This document shows, one piece after another, positions 24,162-35,964 of a stretch of 64,000 nt of DNA (the stretch's first letter is position 1; each line of letters opens with the position of its first letter). The translations under genes and the position numbers were made by a program. The notes under the pieces are model-generated. The model saw only the letters and a program-made list of their open reading frames with translations. It had not been told where the DNA came from and did not search any database. This DNA comes from Eretmocerus hayati (lineage: Eukaryota; Arthropoda; Insecta; Hymenoptera; Aphelinidae): positions 15,107,736 to 15,171,735 of the forward strand of contig CM056742.1 in the NCBI GenBank assembly GCA_029851415.1, in the 5' to 3' direction.

Positions 24162-25251
24162 AGACATCACCCATAACATAAGTATTATCTCACTCTGAAA
24201 AGCACCAAATCAGCCCACCCCTCCCATCTTTCATACTCAACTAACACCCTGTAAATATGTACATTCCTACTCTACCTCATGACAATATTGTTCTGAGTTT
24301 TTCAAATGTTCCTAAATATTTTCCCAATACCACCTGTTATATATAGCACATTCCCCAGCTAACGTTGATCGCTAAATTACCCATATATTTCGATACCAAA
24401 CAAATTACCATGAAACATCGATCGGTGAGCAAGATCGGTCTACAACGGCCATACTTCTCACCATCCTATGTACTAAAATTGAGGAATTTTTTTAGTAGTT
24501 TTATTTGCTCCTGTCATCACCATATGTATGATACATTCGCAAATCAATCGATTTTTATAAAAAAAAAAAGGGTCGATTCCCACTCGCGTTCGAGTTTCTT
24601 CAGTCGCTTTCTTTTGCGAAGTCAGAATACCGAAATGCATTTACGAGTCCACGTTACATACTTATTCTTCCAATCCTTCGATCCGCCTGGACAACGAACC
24701 TCGATTTCAATCGTTTGATCGAAACATTAGAATAATAAATGATGAGCTTTTTTCTACGCGGTTGATAGGTAGATAGATAGGAATGGATGTATTGAATTCT
24801 TGGGATATAATTCCGTTTGACTAGTATCATCGACATAATGTCGTTGGATGGCGTTATTGGCAAGATGTACATAAGTTGATACAGTTTCGATATGGAAAAA
24901 GTGACGTGCAGCGTTGAAACCTGCAGCAAAATTATTTAGATTAAATTGAAGATTAGATTCTTTTTATATCAGAATGGAATAAAAAATTCCAAAGAAGGTG
25001 TGCTTCTGAAAAGCGGGGAACAAGTGGCCCTTTGAAGGTATGAGCTTTATTGTTCCACTCAGTTTTGACTTCATTGAGTGTGTAGTGTATACGATGGAGA
25101 CCGAAGGGATCGAGCTTATTTAGAAGTCTAGAGGGGCAACTATTGTGAAAGATTTGTTGCAAGCTTAAGTCTTGGGTTTCCGGAAAGTAAGGGGATCGGA
25201 TGATCTCAGACAGTATGCTTGCTCTTCAGATTTTAACTAAACCAGAGAGAA
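24162..25251. other. Unannotated, AT-rich
   Basis: Contains a run of A at about 24,560-24,571 and a short TAGA repeat near 24,766-24,779. No exon or inverted repeat is evident. The first part could be the 3' untranslated region of the Jockey remnant. Confidence 0.4.
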
Positions 25252-26135
25252 CATATCGACGCCTCTTACGAAGATTAACACCTTTTTTCTTGCGACTGAC
25301 GAAGATTAACGTTTATTCGTTGTGAAAACGAAGATTAACGCATTCTCGTTAAGTCCACGAAAACTAACACTTACTCCTTAGGGGCGCGAAGACTAACACC
25401 TACTACTCAACGGCCCATGAAACTAGCACTTACTGCTGAACGGTATGGAAACGACAACACACTTGCACACGTTCCCGTTCAAAGGGACGGAGACCAAGTA
25501 TTTCGTCTTGTGGCCACGAAAAAAAAACACATTCTCTTTAGCGACACGAAAATTAACGCATCCGTAGAATACATTCATGGAGGGACGGAGACTGTAAGTA
25601 TTTCGTTTGAGACGAAGCACTTATAATCTTCGCCCCTTCAAGAATGAAGTCTACGAATGTGTTAATTTTCGTGCCGCTATGGAGAATGTGTTACTTTTCG
25701 TGGCCTTGAGACGGAATACTTATAGTCTTCGTCCCTTCAAGAAAAGAAGGCGCGAATGATTTCATCGTCGTGCAATTTGATGAGTAAGGCTCGAATTTAT
25801 ATCCGTAATCCGGAGTCCGGATAAGCTAATCCGAGGCGCCACAATCGCCAGTCCTATTAAATTCGCGAACTCGCCGCACCGATTGTGGCGCCTCGGATTA
25901 GCTTATCTGAACTCCGGATTACGACTATAAATTCGGGCCTAAGTGTTACTCTTCGTGGTCTTGAGCAGTAAGAGATAATCTTCGTGGCGCTGATCCGTAA
26001 GTGTTGATCTTCGTGGCGTATACAGTAAGTGTTCATGTTCGTGTCCGTAACAGAGCAAATGCTAATCTTCGGCCCCCGTGTTAGTCTTCGTGGGCGTTAG
26101 CGGATGTGTTAATCTTCGTAAGAAGCGTCGATATG
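25252..26135. mobile_element. Mirror-symmetric element built from CGAAGATTAACAC motifs
   Basis: Ends are inverted: CATATCGACG at 25,252 and CGTCGATATG ending 26,135, followed inward by CTTACGAAGATTAACA and its complement. Across the left third, words like CGAAGATTAAC, CGAAAACTAACAC and CGAAGACTAACACC repeat every 25-40 bp. From about 25,620 rightward the same words appear inverted (GTGTTAATCTTCG, GTGTTAATTTTCG, AGTGTTGATCTTCG). The orientation change lies near the centre. No protein is coded. The design suggests a non-autonomous DNA element with many internal binding sites. Confidence 0.8.
25788..25939. repeat. 60-bp inverted repeat nested within the symmetric element
   Basis: 25,788-25,847 pairs with 25,880-25,939 at high identity; the shared core is GCTAATCCGAGGCGCC followed by ACAATCG. 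A 32-nt spacer separates the arms. Its vocabulary differs from the surrounding motif array, so it looks like a separate small fold-back inserted in, or forming the right-of-centre core of, the larger element. Confidence 0.85.
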
Positions 26136-26489
26136 ATTGGTTTCACGTGGAGATAAAATTTTGTATGCTAAGCATTCCTCGAGGCAAATTCCTTGCCATT
26201 AGCGTGTATGCTTGTAGATGGCTGCTAGCGACCAAGACTTTGTTTTGATATCTCGGCGTGCCGTCTCCGTTTGACTGAGAGCCATCCAAGTGAAAGACGG
26301 CACGCACTCACGTCACCCCGGCAGGAGACGTAACCAAATATGAGTCGTACTCTCGAGTATCGTAGCCGTTGAAGTATCTGCATCTGACTTTTTTTTTGAT
26401 TATAAAGAAAAGTGGCAGCATGATCTAGATGGGTAAGTGCCAAGTTTTGAACTAGGTTCATTCTGAGTGGGTGTGAAAAATCATGACAA

Positions 26490-26790
26490 TGAATTCTCAG
26501 AGTCCAGAGAGTACTCTCTGTGAATCCATCATTGGGAAGTCACTAAATTTGAGTTGATCTCGGATTAACTCCCACTTCATTGAAGGATTTTCAGGAAGTA
26601 TCCACTGAAGTTGCACTGAAACACCGGTGAGACCATTTACTAAAATTCCAGCGCCCCTGGTGGCCGAAAGGGCCCTCGTCACTGAAGTTTCAGTGAGCAT
26701 CACTAAAATTCCAGAGAATGGTCTCACTGAAGTTTCAGTATGACTACGGTGGATATTCACTGGAACTACTTGCTGAAGTCATTAAGAGGA
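26490..26790. repeat. Cluster of CACTGAAGTTTCAGTG-type palindromes
   Basis: The words CACTGAAGTTTCAGTG (26,680), CACTGAAGTTTCAGTA (26,727), CCACTGAAGTTGCACTGAAA (26,602) and ACTAAAATTCCAG (twice) recur within 200 bp. The segment may be a short MITE with internal repeats. Ends are unclear. Confidence 0.5.
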
Positions 26791-28473
26791 TGGCGTATAC
26801 CGGCCGAAATTCGTCTGCTAAATTACCCCAAAACCGTAAAAACCATCTCCCGTCAATAATATCCACTTGATTAACTTCAAATTCCACACAGATGTAGAAA
26901 AATATCGTAGGAACGGCGGAAAGTCAGTGGCTTACTTGACAAAGACTTGTGAGATTCAAGAATTGTCTAAAAAGTGGAAAGGCTTTGAGGTTAGGCTATG
27001 GTAATACTCACAATACAAGAATTGTGGATGCTGAATCGCCTCGAGAGGAACTTTCCGCCAATCCTAAGGCTGTACTCTATCTCTGGTCAGAATTTTGGAT
27101 TGATCCAAGCTGTTTTAGTGGCGTGAGATGGTTTTTCCGACTTTGGCGTAGCGCAAGTCAGAATTTCGTATCGCAAAGTCAAAAGGTGCATTTGTCAAGT
27201 TGGCAGCATTGCCGTGATCTCTGTTTGGCTGATGTCGGATGTCGGCTGCTACATCGCGAGCGCGTTTCTGCGTTACACGCTGTTTGTCGGCATTGGTCGG
27301 CATGCCACACACAAATTCTTGCAATCGGCGTTTTGCGAGGAAATCGTGGCTTCCTGGTGGTGATGAGAATGTCCGGGTCGTGTGGTGGTGTGCTAGTTAC
27401 GTGTGGTTTGTGCTGTGCTGAGTGTATGATGGTGACGATGGTGTACAATAGCGAGCATTGCTAATACTCGCATGCCAGCATGAAGCCGTGGCCATCTCCT
27501 ATGACACACGACTTTGTTATTCTTCGGAATAACAAAAATATGGCTCAAGGCCATGAAAAATGTCGTGTCGGAGCAGCACAGGCCCTTCTAGAATCGAGCG
27601 AGATCAAGAGAAAACCTGCATGTGGTGAATTCGTAGCGTGAGTGATGGTATATGGCAGCGTTTTCCCTATCTAATTGCATATAGTTGATTTTGCCAGTTC
27701 TTAGATTTTCCCTCAAATATTCATTTAGGGACGGTTTGAAGATGTTTTTCCATTCAAAATGATGGGATAACTATAATGTATTGTATGCAAGTGGAATGGA
27801 GTAGATTAGTTGTCTAGAAAGTATTTTGGTTGAGTTTCTGAATATCGTGGTTCAGGATCCGCAAGTATAGCATCAACTTCGAATATTGTCTCTGACCTTG
27901 TTATTGGTCTCTTGTTACTTGCTGATCACCACTGAGCCATCTAGAACTCCGAGAGAACTCCATTTGCCATTCTCGCAGCTCCCCAAATGTAGATGCATCA
28001 TAATTACTAATGCACTCATGACGAGGAAAATAAATTTTCAATTGTGAGCAGGAGTTCCTTAGACTTTCAGAAATAAGGTGAATTATCAATTATATTGGAA
28101 TGATATCATGGATAAAAAACTATTTATGAATGCTTTTCTACAATCAGACAATTGCAGCGACATGTTCTGCATTTCTCCAAAAGACCATGGGTCAATCAAA
28201 TATCTGTCGACTCAATTTTCCAAATTCTTGACGACTCATGACTACACTTAGTTTCAATTCCAAATCCTTGAATCAGGCAAGATAATTGCAGAGAACTAAG
28301 AGCACTCTAGAAGCTGTTTCATAGAATAATTGATTTCTTCTTAACAATGGTTGATGTAAGTACTTGGGGTGCGAACTTGGATATATTTTCATGAATGTGA
28401 GTTTGCATGCTTTGATACGTTACTCCAATGTGTGAATTGAATTTACGCTGATGAATACCAATGGAGATGCCTA
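26791..28473. other. Unannotated apart from one hairpin
   Basis: A 171-codon open run (26,949-27,464, GTG start) lies in a GC-richer patch with overlapping open frames on the other strand and no recognisable domain, so I do not call it. A perfect hairpin lies at 27,513-27,536. Confidence 0.4.
27513..27536. other. Perfect 10-bp hairpin with TTCG loop
   Basis: TTTGTTATTC pairs with GAATAACAAA around a TTCG tetraloop, the loop sequence that most stabilises RNA hairpins. A longer, weaker pairing (ACACGAC with GTCGTGT) encloses it. Transcription is not shown. Confidence 0.6.
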
Positions 28474-28884
28474 TCTGTTTTGGAGAATCGACCTGATTCC
28501 CAAGGAAGTTCCAGATCCATTATTGTTTTTGAGCATGAATTTTGGAATTGACGTGAAGTAAACCAAGGAGGATCTGTTTGAGAGAATCAACCTGCTTTCC
28601 AAGGGAGCTCTGTATCCATTCTTGTTTCTGAACACGAATTCTGGAATTGACGGATGGTGAATCTCAAAAAGGATCTGTTTGGGAGAATCAACCTGCTTTC
28701 TATAAGGAAGCTCTGGATACATTCTTGTTTCTGAACATGAATTTTGGAATTGATGGATGGTGAATCTCAAGGAGGATCTGTTTGGTAGAATCAACATGCT
28801 TTCCAAGGAAGATCTGGATCCACTTTTGTTTCTGCACATGGATTTGGGAACTCGTGGATGGCAAATTTCAAAGAGATGGACCTT
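28474..28884. repeat. Tandem repeat, about 4 units of 99-103 bp
   Basis: The word TCTGTTT ends at 28,480, 28,579, 28,680 and 28,783, giving periods of 99, 101 and 103 bp. Shared unit words are AGAATCAACCTGCTTTC and TTTGGAATTGA. A 122-codon minus-strand frame spans all units although unit lengths are not all multiples of three; I treat it as incidental. Confidence 0.88.
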
Positions 28885-29301
28885 CTGCTCTCAATCAGGA
28901 ATCCTGAATCACTGATTGGAAATCTCATTTTTGTTGAAAAATGAGTATACTCTTTTCGACAACATAAAATTTTGAAATTATCTCGTTTTAGAGGAAATGC
29001 TCTCTCATTTTCAAACCATTCACGTTCGTGAGCGTGAATATATTGGATGCAAGGATATAAATGGTAGATCCATTGTGATTTAAAAAATCTGAATCTTTTT
29101 GAAGAGTATTTTCAGATCATTCATTTTTGTCGAGTTGGGAAGATTGAACGCTGAGATTTGCTCTTTTTGAAGAGTAAGACAAATTTTTCACACTCGAGAC
29201 TAGTTGAGACTGATCTTGTCTCAGCTTCTGAGCGCAGTTTCTTATTCGAGCTAGTCCACAAGTCATCCACCCGTGCGCTAACAAGTCAGTGTTGCCAACT
29301 A

Positions 29302-29520
29302 CGAAATAGTACATTACGCAACAAGTGCGAGAAGGGCGTTTTCCGCACAAATTGCCGATCGAGCACATTTACGCACGCTCGCGAAGCGAGCGTGCGTGAA
29401 TGTGTACTTCTGGGTGTGCGTGAAGTTCAAAACTGTGCGTGAATTTTACTTCTCGCACGAGTCGGCAACGAGTGCGGAAACTTCTCGCACGTGTTGCGTA
29501 TATTATTTTTCGCAATTAGT
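29302..29520. mobile_element. Short fold-back element with perfect 12-bp core hairpin
   Basis: The left half (ACGCAACAAGTGCGAGAAG from 29,316) is an imperfect reverse complement of the right half (ending CTTCTCGCACGTGTTGCGT near 29,499). The centre is a perfect hairpin ACGCACGCTCGC-GAA-GCGAGCGTGCGT at 29,371-29,397. The right half matches the right arm of the fold-back at 36.8 kb (GGAAACTTCTCACACGTGTT), so the two belong to one family. Confidence 0.75.
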
Positions 29521-29559
29521 GCGCAAAGTTGTATTACTGCGGCTACGAAAGCTGTGATC

Positions 29560-29622
29560 GGGGCAAGGGGGACGGGGTCCGGGGCGGAGCCCCGGCGGGG
29601 GTCCAGGGGGCTTCGCCCCCCG
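29560..29622. other. GC-rich palindromic island with G-quadruplex motif
   Basis: Four runs of four or five G separated by 2-3 bases occupy 29,560-29,584, fitting a strong G-quadruplex pattern. They are followed by GGGGCGGAGCCCC and GGGGGCTTCGCCCCC, two compact stem-loops. The base composition is unlike the AT-rich surroundings. It sits about 40 bases past the fold-back. Confidence 0.8.
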
Positions 29623-29989
29623 ACTGAAAAAAAAATTCTGAAAATGGTCTAAAAAAGTCTTCCTCTCATAAGTATTCCGTAGACACTGGACAATTCCAAC
29701 CATAGTTGATTTTTGAATAATCAAAAATTGAAGGGTGTACAGATGAATAATTGGATCATTCCAAAAGAATCATTCCCAATAATTGATATTCTTTGGTGAG
29801 TTATTAAATGACAAGTTTTTGAGTTAGATTAGTCAGAATTTTTATGATTTCAATAACTCACAAAATTCAAATAACTGAAGACAAGATTAGAGCTCTGAGT
29901 ATTAAACTAAATATCTGCTTTCGTTGGTTGAGTATACACCATCATTAGAGCATGAATTCAGAGTTTTTTCTAAGTTGATCCAAACAGTT

Positions 29990-30660
29990 GGTCTCGTTTG
30001 AACACTTCCAGGGCGAATCCAAGTCCCCGGCGCGGTGCTAGATTTCATTGACCCCTACCGATATCTTGAAGAATCCATCGTTACAATAGAATATTTTCAC
30101 CTTGACTCAATTTTGTAGGGTGAAAACTGAAAAGTGCATATTTTTTCTCCAGACCGGGGTAACTTTGAACCCTTGAATGGGAAAATACATGTTTTTTTCG
30201 ACGCATGGGGTAACTTTGAACACTTCCAAGAACTGTAGTCACTCGAAAATCGAGCTAACTCTAGATCATACAAATTAGTTCTTGTATTCCGATAATTCTC
30301 GATTTTGAGATTTGTGGTTGGGATCATTAGATTTTCAAAATGCCCTACTCGATTCTCAACCATTATACATGGAGGACTGAAAATTTCTGGATTAGATTAG
30401 AACTTTGTTTCAGCGAATTTTTCAATTCAAATGCAGATTGTAATCACAATCCAGATGATTTCTTGAAACTACTCATTCATTGTTTGAGTCTTCGCCCCAA
30501 CTTCAGAAAACCCAAAATGAGTCTATAATACTTTTCTGAATGCAAACGGACCATATAGAGACAAACACAGAGCATCACCATGTCCGTTAACAAGGATCTT
30601 ACGTTTAATTCTTCTAGTGTTCAAAGTTACCCCAATTAGGGGGACTAAGTCTGAACACTT
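29990..30660. repeat. Dispersed repeat with GGGGTAACTTTGAAC motifs (copy 2)
   Basis: GGGGTAACTTTGAACCC (30,157), GGGGTAACTTTGAACAC (30,209), GTGTTCAAAGTTACCCC (30,619) and related GTTTGAACACTTCC / GTCTGAACACTTTT words occur here. The pattern relates it to 5,690-6,295. No coding function. Confidence 0.5.
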
Positions 30661-31541
30661 TTCAAATGGACTACAGATTGCCATCATGCAGGATTAGCGC
30701 GCCATCATTCGAAATCCATATATAGAGTAAATGCAAGTAGAGCCCTAAACTATCAACAAAGACTAATGGGTTTTGATATAATGTATGCAGGATGGAAGGA
30801 TCACTAGTCATGATCAATTCAATCTAAACTTATCAAATATCCGGGTTGCGTTCTGCCGCGCTCGGACTTTAGTCTCAGTTTGAATATTGAATGGTGCAGT
30901 TGCAAAAATATGAAATCCTTAGCACAGAGCTTGGCCAAAGTATTTTTTCTGAATTTTGCAATTAATACTTGTCATGATCCATTTGACGCAAGAATCGTCA
31001 TCTGCAGTGCGCAGTGATGTGCCAAAATTTTCCCGCGGGATTTTTTGTCTTGGAGCAGTTGTACGACCATGCACTTGTAAATTTACGACCTATTCATAAA
31101 ATTCATGATAGGCCACACATGATCACGAGACTATGAAACAAACCATTTGTCGATACTTTCAGTAATTTAATAGTATGTCGTTCGGTTGAAATTCTCCAGT
31201 ACACATCTTCCATTCTCTGAAAAACCAAATGAGTTTCAAAATGGTTGAAAATCTGTCACACTAATATGGACCGATTTTCCAAACCGACAATACCCAATTA
31301 CCTACTGCACGACAAACTCATACTCCACATTGTCGCGCAACATTTACTCATTAATCTTCCTCCATCGTGGAAATCACAGTGCAATAACGATATGGCAATC
31401 AAAAAGCGCAGCAACCTTCATCACAGATTAATTGCCTTAATAATGCATTGACTGTTTTCCCGCGGAGGCGTCATACGATCTCTCACACACAGTTACACAA
31501 TCATGCCATATCACATCCCTTCAACACGAGAAAAACGAACA
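30661..31541. other. Unannotated, upstream of the neuropeptide-like gene
   Basis: No exon or repeat recognised. Together with 31,565-32,225 this could hold the promoter and untranslated exons of the gene that starts at 32,226, but no specific promoter element is convincing. Confidence 0.3.
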
Positions 31542-31564
31542 CCCCCCCCCCCACACACACACAC
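31542..31564. repeat. Microsatellite, C run followed by AC repeat
   Basis: Eleven C residues run into six AC dinucleotides. Confidence 0.9.
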
Positions 31565-32225
31565 GCATACATATATTCTAGAGCCACAACACCTGAGCAG
31601 TAGTACGACTCAATCTATAGTCAGCCCTGGCGCTTCAAAATCATATAAGAGATCGTTAATCGTCGAATCATCGTACACTCAACGATTTAGTATACCATTG
31701 AGGATGGGGTGTGAAAATCGTCATAGTAAATGCGGGGGAGGAGTATGATAAGGATTAAGGGAGAGGGGGAATATAACGTTTGACTCTAGATCAAACGTCC
31801 GGTTTGAGTTTTGCGCGCTTGCGTGAAATATATGGGAGGGCAGCCCACCTGCGGCGCGATCTCAAAGTATATAGACGTGCTCAAACAGCCGGCCTGAGGC
31901 ACTTACACGCGGAAGCTGTCTTTCGAAAGATACAGTCTATAATCTATCAAATAGTGTGTAAAGTTGTGTTAGTATAACCTGTTGAATATATACAGACTCT
32001 TGAGAATATTCTCACGTGTAAAGGAATGACGGAGAACTACTGGCGCCAAGCCGGCCCGCCGCATCGCACATTGAGTTATACTACTTAGGAAGACGCCTCG
32101 GGGTTTTGCAGCTTCCAGATTCAATTTTAAAGGGTTTATCGTGTTTGACTCTGGTTCTGGAAGATTTAAAAAAAATATATTTATAGTGATTTTAGAGTTT
32201 ATTATAAAGACTGTGAAAAAGGATC

Positions 32226-32372
32226 ATGAAGATCGGTGAGGGTTTTATGAAGGGACTGATTACACAGATTTTTACATTGATGTGTCTTGTAGTCGTTATT
32301 GTGATTGCGGATGGTGGTGATGGAGAAAATGAAATTGAAGCGATTCCAGAGTATCCAGATTACGAATATCAG
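32226..32372 (+). CDS. First coding exon, putative allatostatin C/CC-type preprohormone
   Basis: An ATG at 32,226 opens 49 codons that end exactly at CAG|GTGAGT, a consensus splice donor in phase 0; read-through would meet a stop four codons later. The product begins with a short basic/polar stretch, then a hydrophobic core (LMCLVVVIVIA, residues 18-28), then an acidic segment (DGGDGENEIEAIPEYPDYEY). This is the layout of a secretory signal peptide with a cleavage site near A28, leading into a neuropeptide propeptide spacer. Met8 is an alternative start. The next phase-compatible exon I can see is 20 kb downstream (52,725-52,895). Signal peptide and donor are read directly from sequence; membership in the allatostatin C/CC family rests on the second exon and is inference. 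The promoter and any 5' untranslated exon were not identified. Confidence 0.7.
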
Positions 32373-35300
32373 GTGAGTTTTGAGTGATGATCGTTAAATA
32401 GTGTGCGATGATGGGGTGATTGGAATCTGGGAAGGTAGTGGATTGAGGAGAGAAGGATTATGGGGGTTATAGAGTTTTGACCCTTTGGTGAAAGAGTGAT
32501 ATTCATTCATTGATAGCAATGAATCCCGGAGAAAAGTTTTCTTTCATAATTCTTGTGCCTAATGGAGAAGAAGGCGAGAGCAAGGTTTCTGGATATGGAA
32601 ATGACGCTCGCGGTGATAATCTCGAGATTCAACAGCTCAAACTTCTAATAGACTGCCCAAATTTGTAAACATTTTCTGCATCATATCAAATATTTTTCTA
32701 TGTAAAGCAACAAAAAAATTTTGTCCGTGGAGTGCTCTTTTGCTCGCAAAGACGATAGAAACTTTTCAAAATCCTACAGAAGGAACCAAATTTCATCAAT
32801 TTTGAGCGAAATTCCCTCCCACCGATAGATTTACGACTCTCGAAAAAGAAGAAAACGAGAGAAAAATGCCAAGTAGCTTCAAATTTTTCATTTCCAATCA
32901 TATGTGCCACAAAATTCGTAACATTATTCCAGGTTGACAACGTTTTCTGTTAGAAAATGATGAAAAATGTTACTTTTTTTTACGAAATTCATGGTACCAT
33001 GCGAGTTTTCAACCATTGTACGATGTCCTCTGGTGTACCAGATAGTTGAGGAAAAGTAGTTGAAGAGGTGAGATGGGATAAAGAGGCGGTGGTGATAGTC
33101 AATATTTTGGAGTACATATGCAGTTTTACGCTATTTCCAACGATAATATCACGACATTGGTTGATAGTATTTTAATCGTCTTTGGTTCCGGAATATTTTT
33201 TAATTAACATATTCCATAAATTTCGAACTATGATGGCGAAAAGGGTATTTTGAATACGAAGTTTCTGCATTTGACCTTTCATGTCTCACTCGATGAATCT
33301 ATTCATTGTCATGGGTACACCAAAGACCTGCAACTTTATTCGACGGAACTGAAACAGAATATCTAAATCTGTGAGATTCACGAAAACCGATCATTGCTCT
33401 AATTTGACATATCTAGTTTCAAGAAGACCGATGAATACAGTACTCTACTCTACTGACGCTATTCGGAACTTTTGTCAGAATGTCTATATCAAAATAGTCG
33501 ATCACCATCTGTTGAAATTCGACGTAATCATTAGAAAATATTTAGCTTTCATTCAAGAATCTCATTGATTGAGTAATACGCCAAAAAAGATATTCTTGAC
33601 AAAAAATACTTGAAAAGTTTGGAGTTTCTTTCAAATCTGTCTAGATCAATGTGATCAATCTATCAAGTATCATGGACATTTTTGTATTTTCAGATAAGTT
33701 TTAAAGAATCATGGAAGGGCTCGTGTAATTTTCGCGGCTTTGAGCCAATTATACAGAATTATTCGTGAAAGTCAGCTAATTGAAAATGGTTTTCAGTTGA
33801 GAATTTTATTTATACTATAGAAACTTTTTCACACTTGAATTCATTAAGATAGATCGAATAGTTGTAACCTGCAAGGAAAAGTTATATTCAATCAAAATAA
33901 TACAAGTTAATATCACTTTCAAATCTTTCTAATTAGATTATGGCGTCATCAATGTCTATTTATAGATGACAAGAAATTCTCGACTACTTAGTTGTGGTCA
34001 TTCTTATCTCCTCACTGTGATCATTGATCTTCCGATCTTTTTTGTTTAGGGTGGGATAATTTGTACAAATTACGCTACGTGGAGTCCAAATTCATTGGAT
34101 CATGTTCTCCCACGCTAAAGCATTTAGAGTCGCCTTGTGTAGATATTTCCACCCAGGCATGAATTTGCACCGTCATATTGACAGATGATTTTGAGATTAC
34201 TGAATCAAGTTGCACCCTAACTTATTTTCATATTACTCATACATTTGCCCACCCACAAACAAAACTACAGCTTCCATAACTGTAAGCTGATTTAACAAGT
34301 AAAGCTCTTACTCACTGATAGTTTCAAATGTGGAACATTTGTTTATACAAATAATTCGATTCCCAAAAGGAACTGGAATAATCCAGTTCCTTCAGAGACT
34401 CAAATGATTCTGGACAAAGGTACTCTATCTTCCTATTGCGGTTCTTTTTTCTTGAATGTAGAACAATTGGGATATGGATGTCAATAGTTACTCGTTTCTT
34501 TTCTCTTTTTTTTTCTTCAATCTAAATGATTCTACTCGTGGTCGAATATCGAGAGAGTGATTTTTGCATTAATATATGTGCAATGCCTAATTGATAAGCT
34601 TAGTATCAACATAATCTCAAAAAACAACATCAGGTTTTTAATGAGATAGAAGATTTCGCAAGTTCAAAAGTTTTCAAGAGTTACATGAAGGAAATTGCGT
34701 GGAGCCTTATTGATGGTCGGGAGTTTTCCAATTAGCTGGGCATAATGAAGTACTTTACAAAAATGCATTGCTGAGAAGCATAATTTTTGAAAAGTCTGAA
34801 AATTGAATAAAGCAAATTCATTGAACTCCAACTTGAGATGATTTCTGTCTGACCCAATTGCGTAGCTGTGACATTGCTATTTTTTGGACAATTGAAATAA
34901 TCTCTTGAAAATTTTGGGTTTTGGCTATAAGAATCGCAGGGCTAATCTACCAAACGTGCTATGCTGGAGAAAAATTTTCTGAAATCCTTGCGTATAATTT
35001 TGATTTTATGGCCGAGATCAAAATAATTTGTTTGTGAGTGAAAAAATAATGAATCTAGGATCAGAAAGGAATTGAAGAAAGTTGAACATCTTGGACACTA
35101 TCACGATAGGTCAAATTGACCTTGCAGTCATTAATAGCGAGTTTCAATACTATCTAGTGTTGAAAAAAAAAAATACCTGAAGTAAAATCACAATGCCAAT
35201 CTAAAATCATCACATTGATTGTAGATTTAATTGTTACAACAATGAATGTCGTGATTCTACACTCTGGAAATAGAATCTTCTCATTACAAATGTTGTGATG

Positions 35301-35964
35301 TTACCCGTCCAAAGTAGTGTTCTCGTCTGACAGTTTTGGTAATTCGTCACTTGCAGGCAAAGCCTGCTTTCATTTAAGAAGCTCGGGAAGTGAGCAATTG
35401 ATGTAATTGTTCAAGAAATCAGGAGAGGGGAGCACTGAATGAGCACACACTCGATTAAAATTAAGAATGAAAGGGCATATATTCAAGAAAAACTATTCAC
35501 AAATCGGTCCGCTGACCGTTATCAGAAATGAAGCCCAAGCAAGATTATTAAGAGCGCATTAGGGGATAATAGAATCTACGAGCTCAGACAGGAAAAAAGA
35601 GAGAGATTTGCGAGAAACACTCACCAGTATCGATGGCCTTGACAAAGGATGGTCACACGAGCTCAAATCAGGCACTGGCTCAATACGAGTAGGCTGACAC
35701 AAGACCTAATAGCCTAACTTTGGCGTTGTAACTCTACATTAGACATTTTTTACAGCATTCATCCCATCAATGAGTGTGAACCAAAAAATTTCGGTACCTT
35801 AAATTCTGTAGAATCCAAGAAATTGTCAGAGCTATTTTTCGTTTGAAGAATATGGGATAAAGATCAGATTCGAACTAGTTTTGTACTGACATCTTTTTAT
35901 TGCATGCAAATGAACATTTGAGTCTGTAATTACATGTGACACAAATTTCAGCTAGAGTGAAGGT

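Noticed and set aside
26949..27464. 171-codon frame
   Set aside because: GTG start, overlapping frames on both strands in a GC-richer patch, no domain.
28471..28839. 122-codon minus-strand frame through the 100-bp tandem repeat
   Set aside because: Unit lengths are not all multiples of three, and the frame shows no conservation between units beyond DNA similarity.
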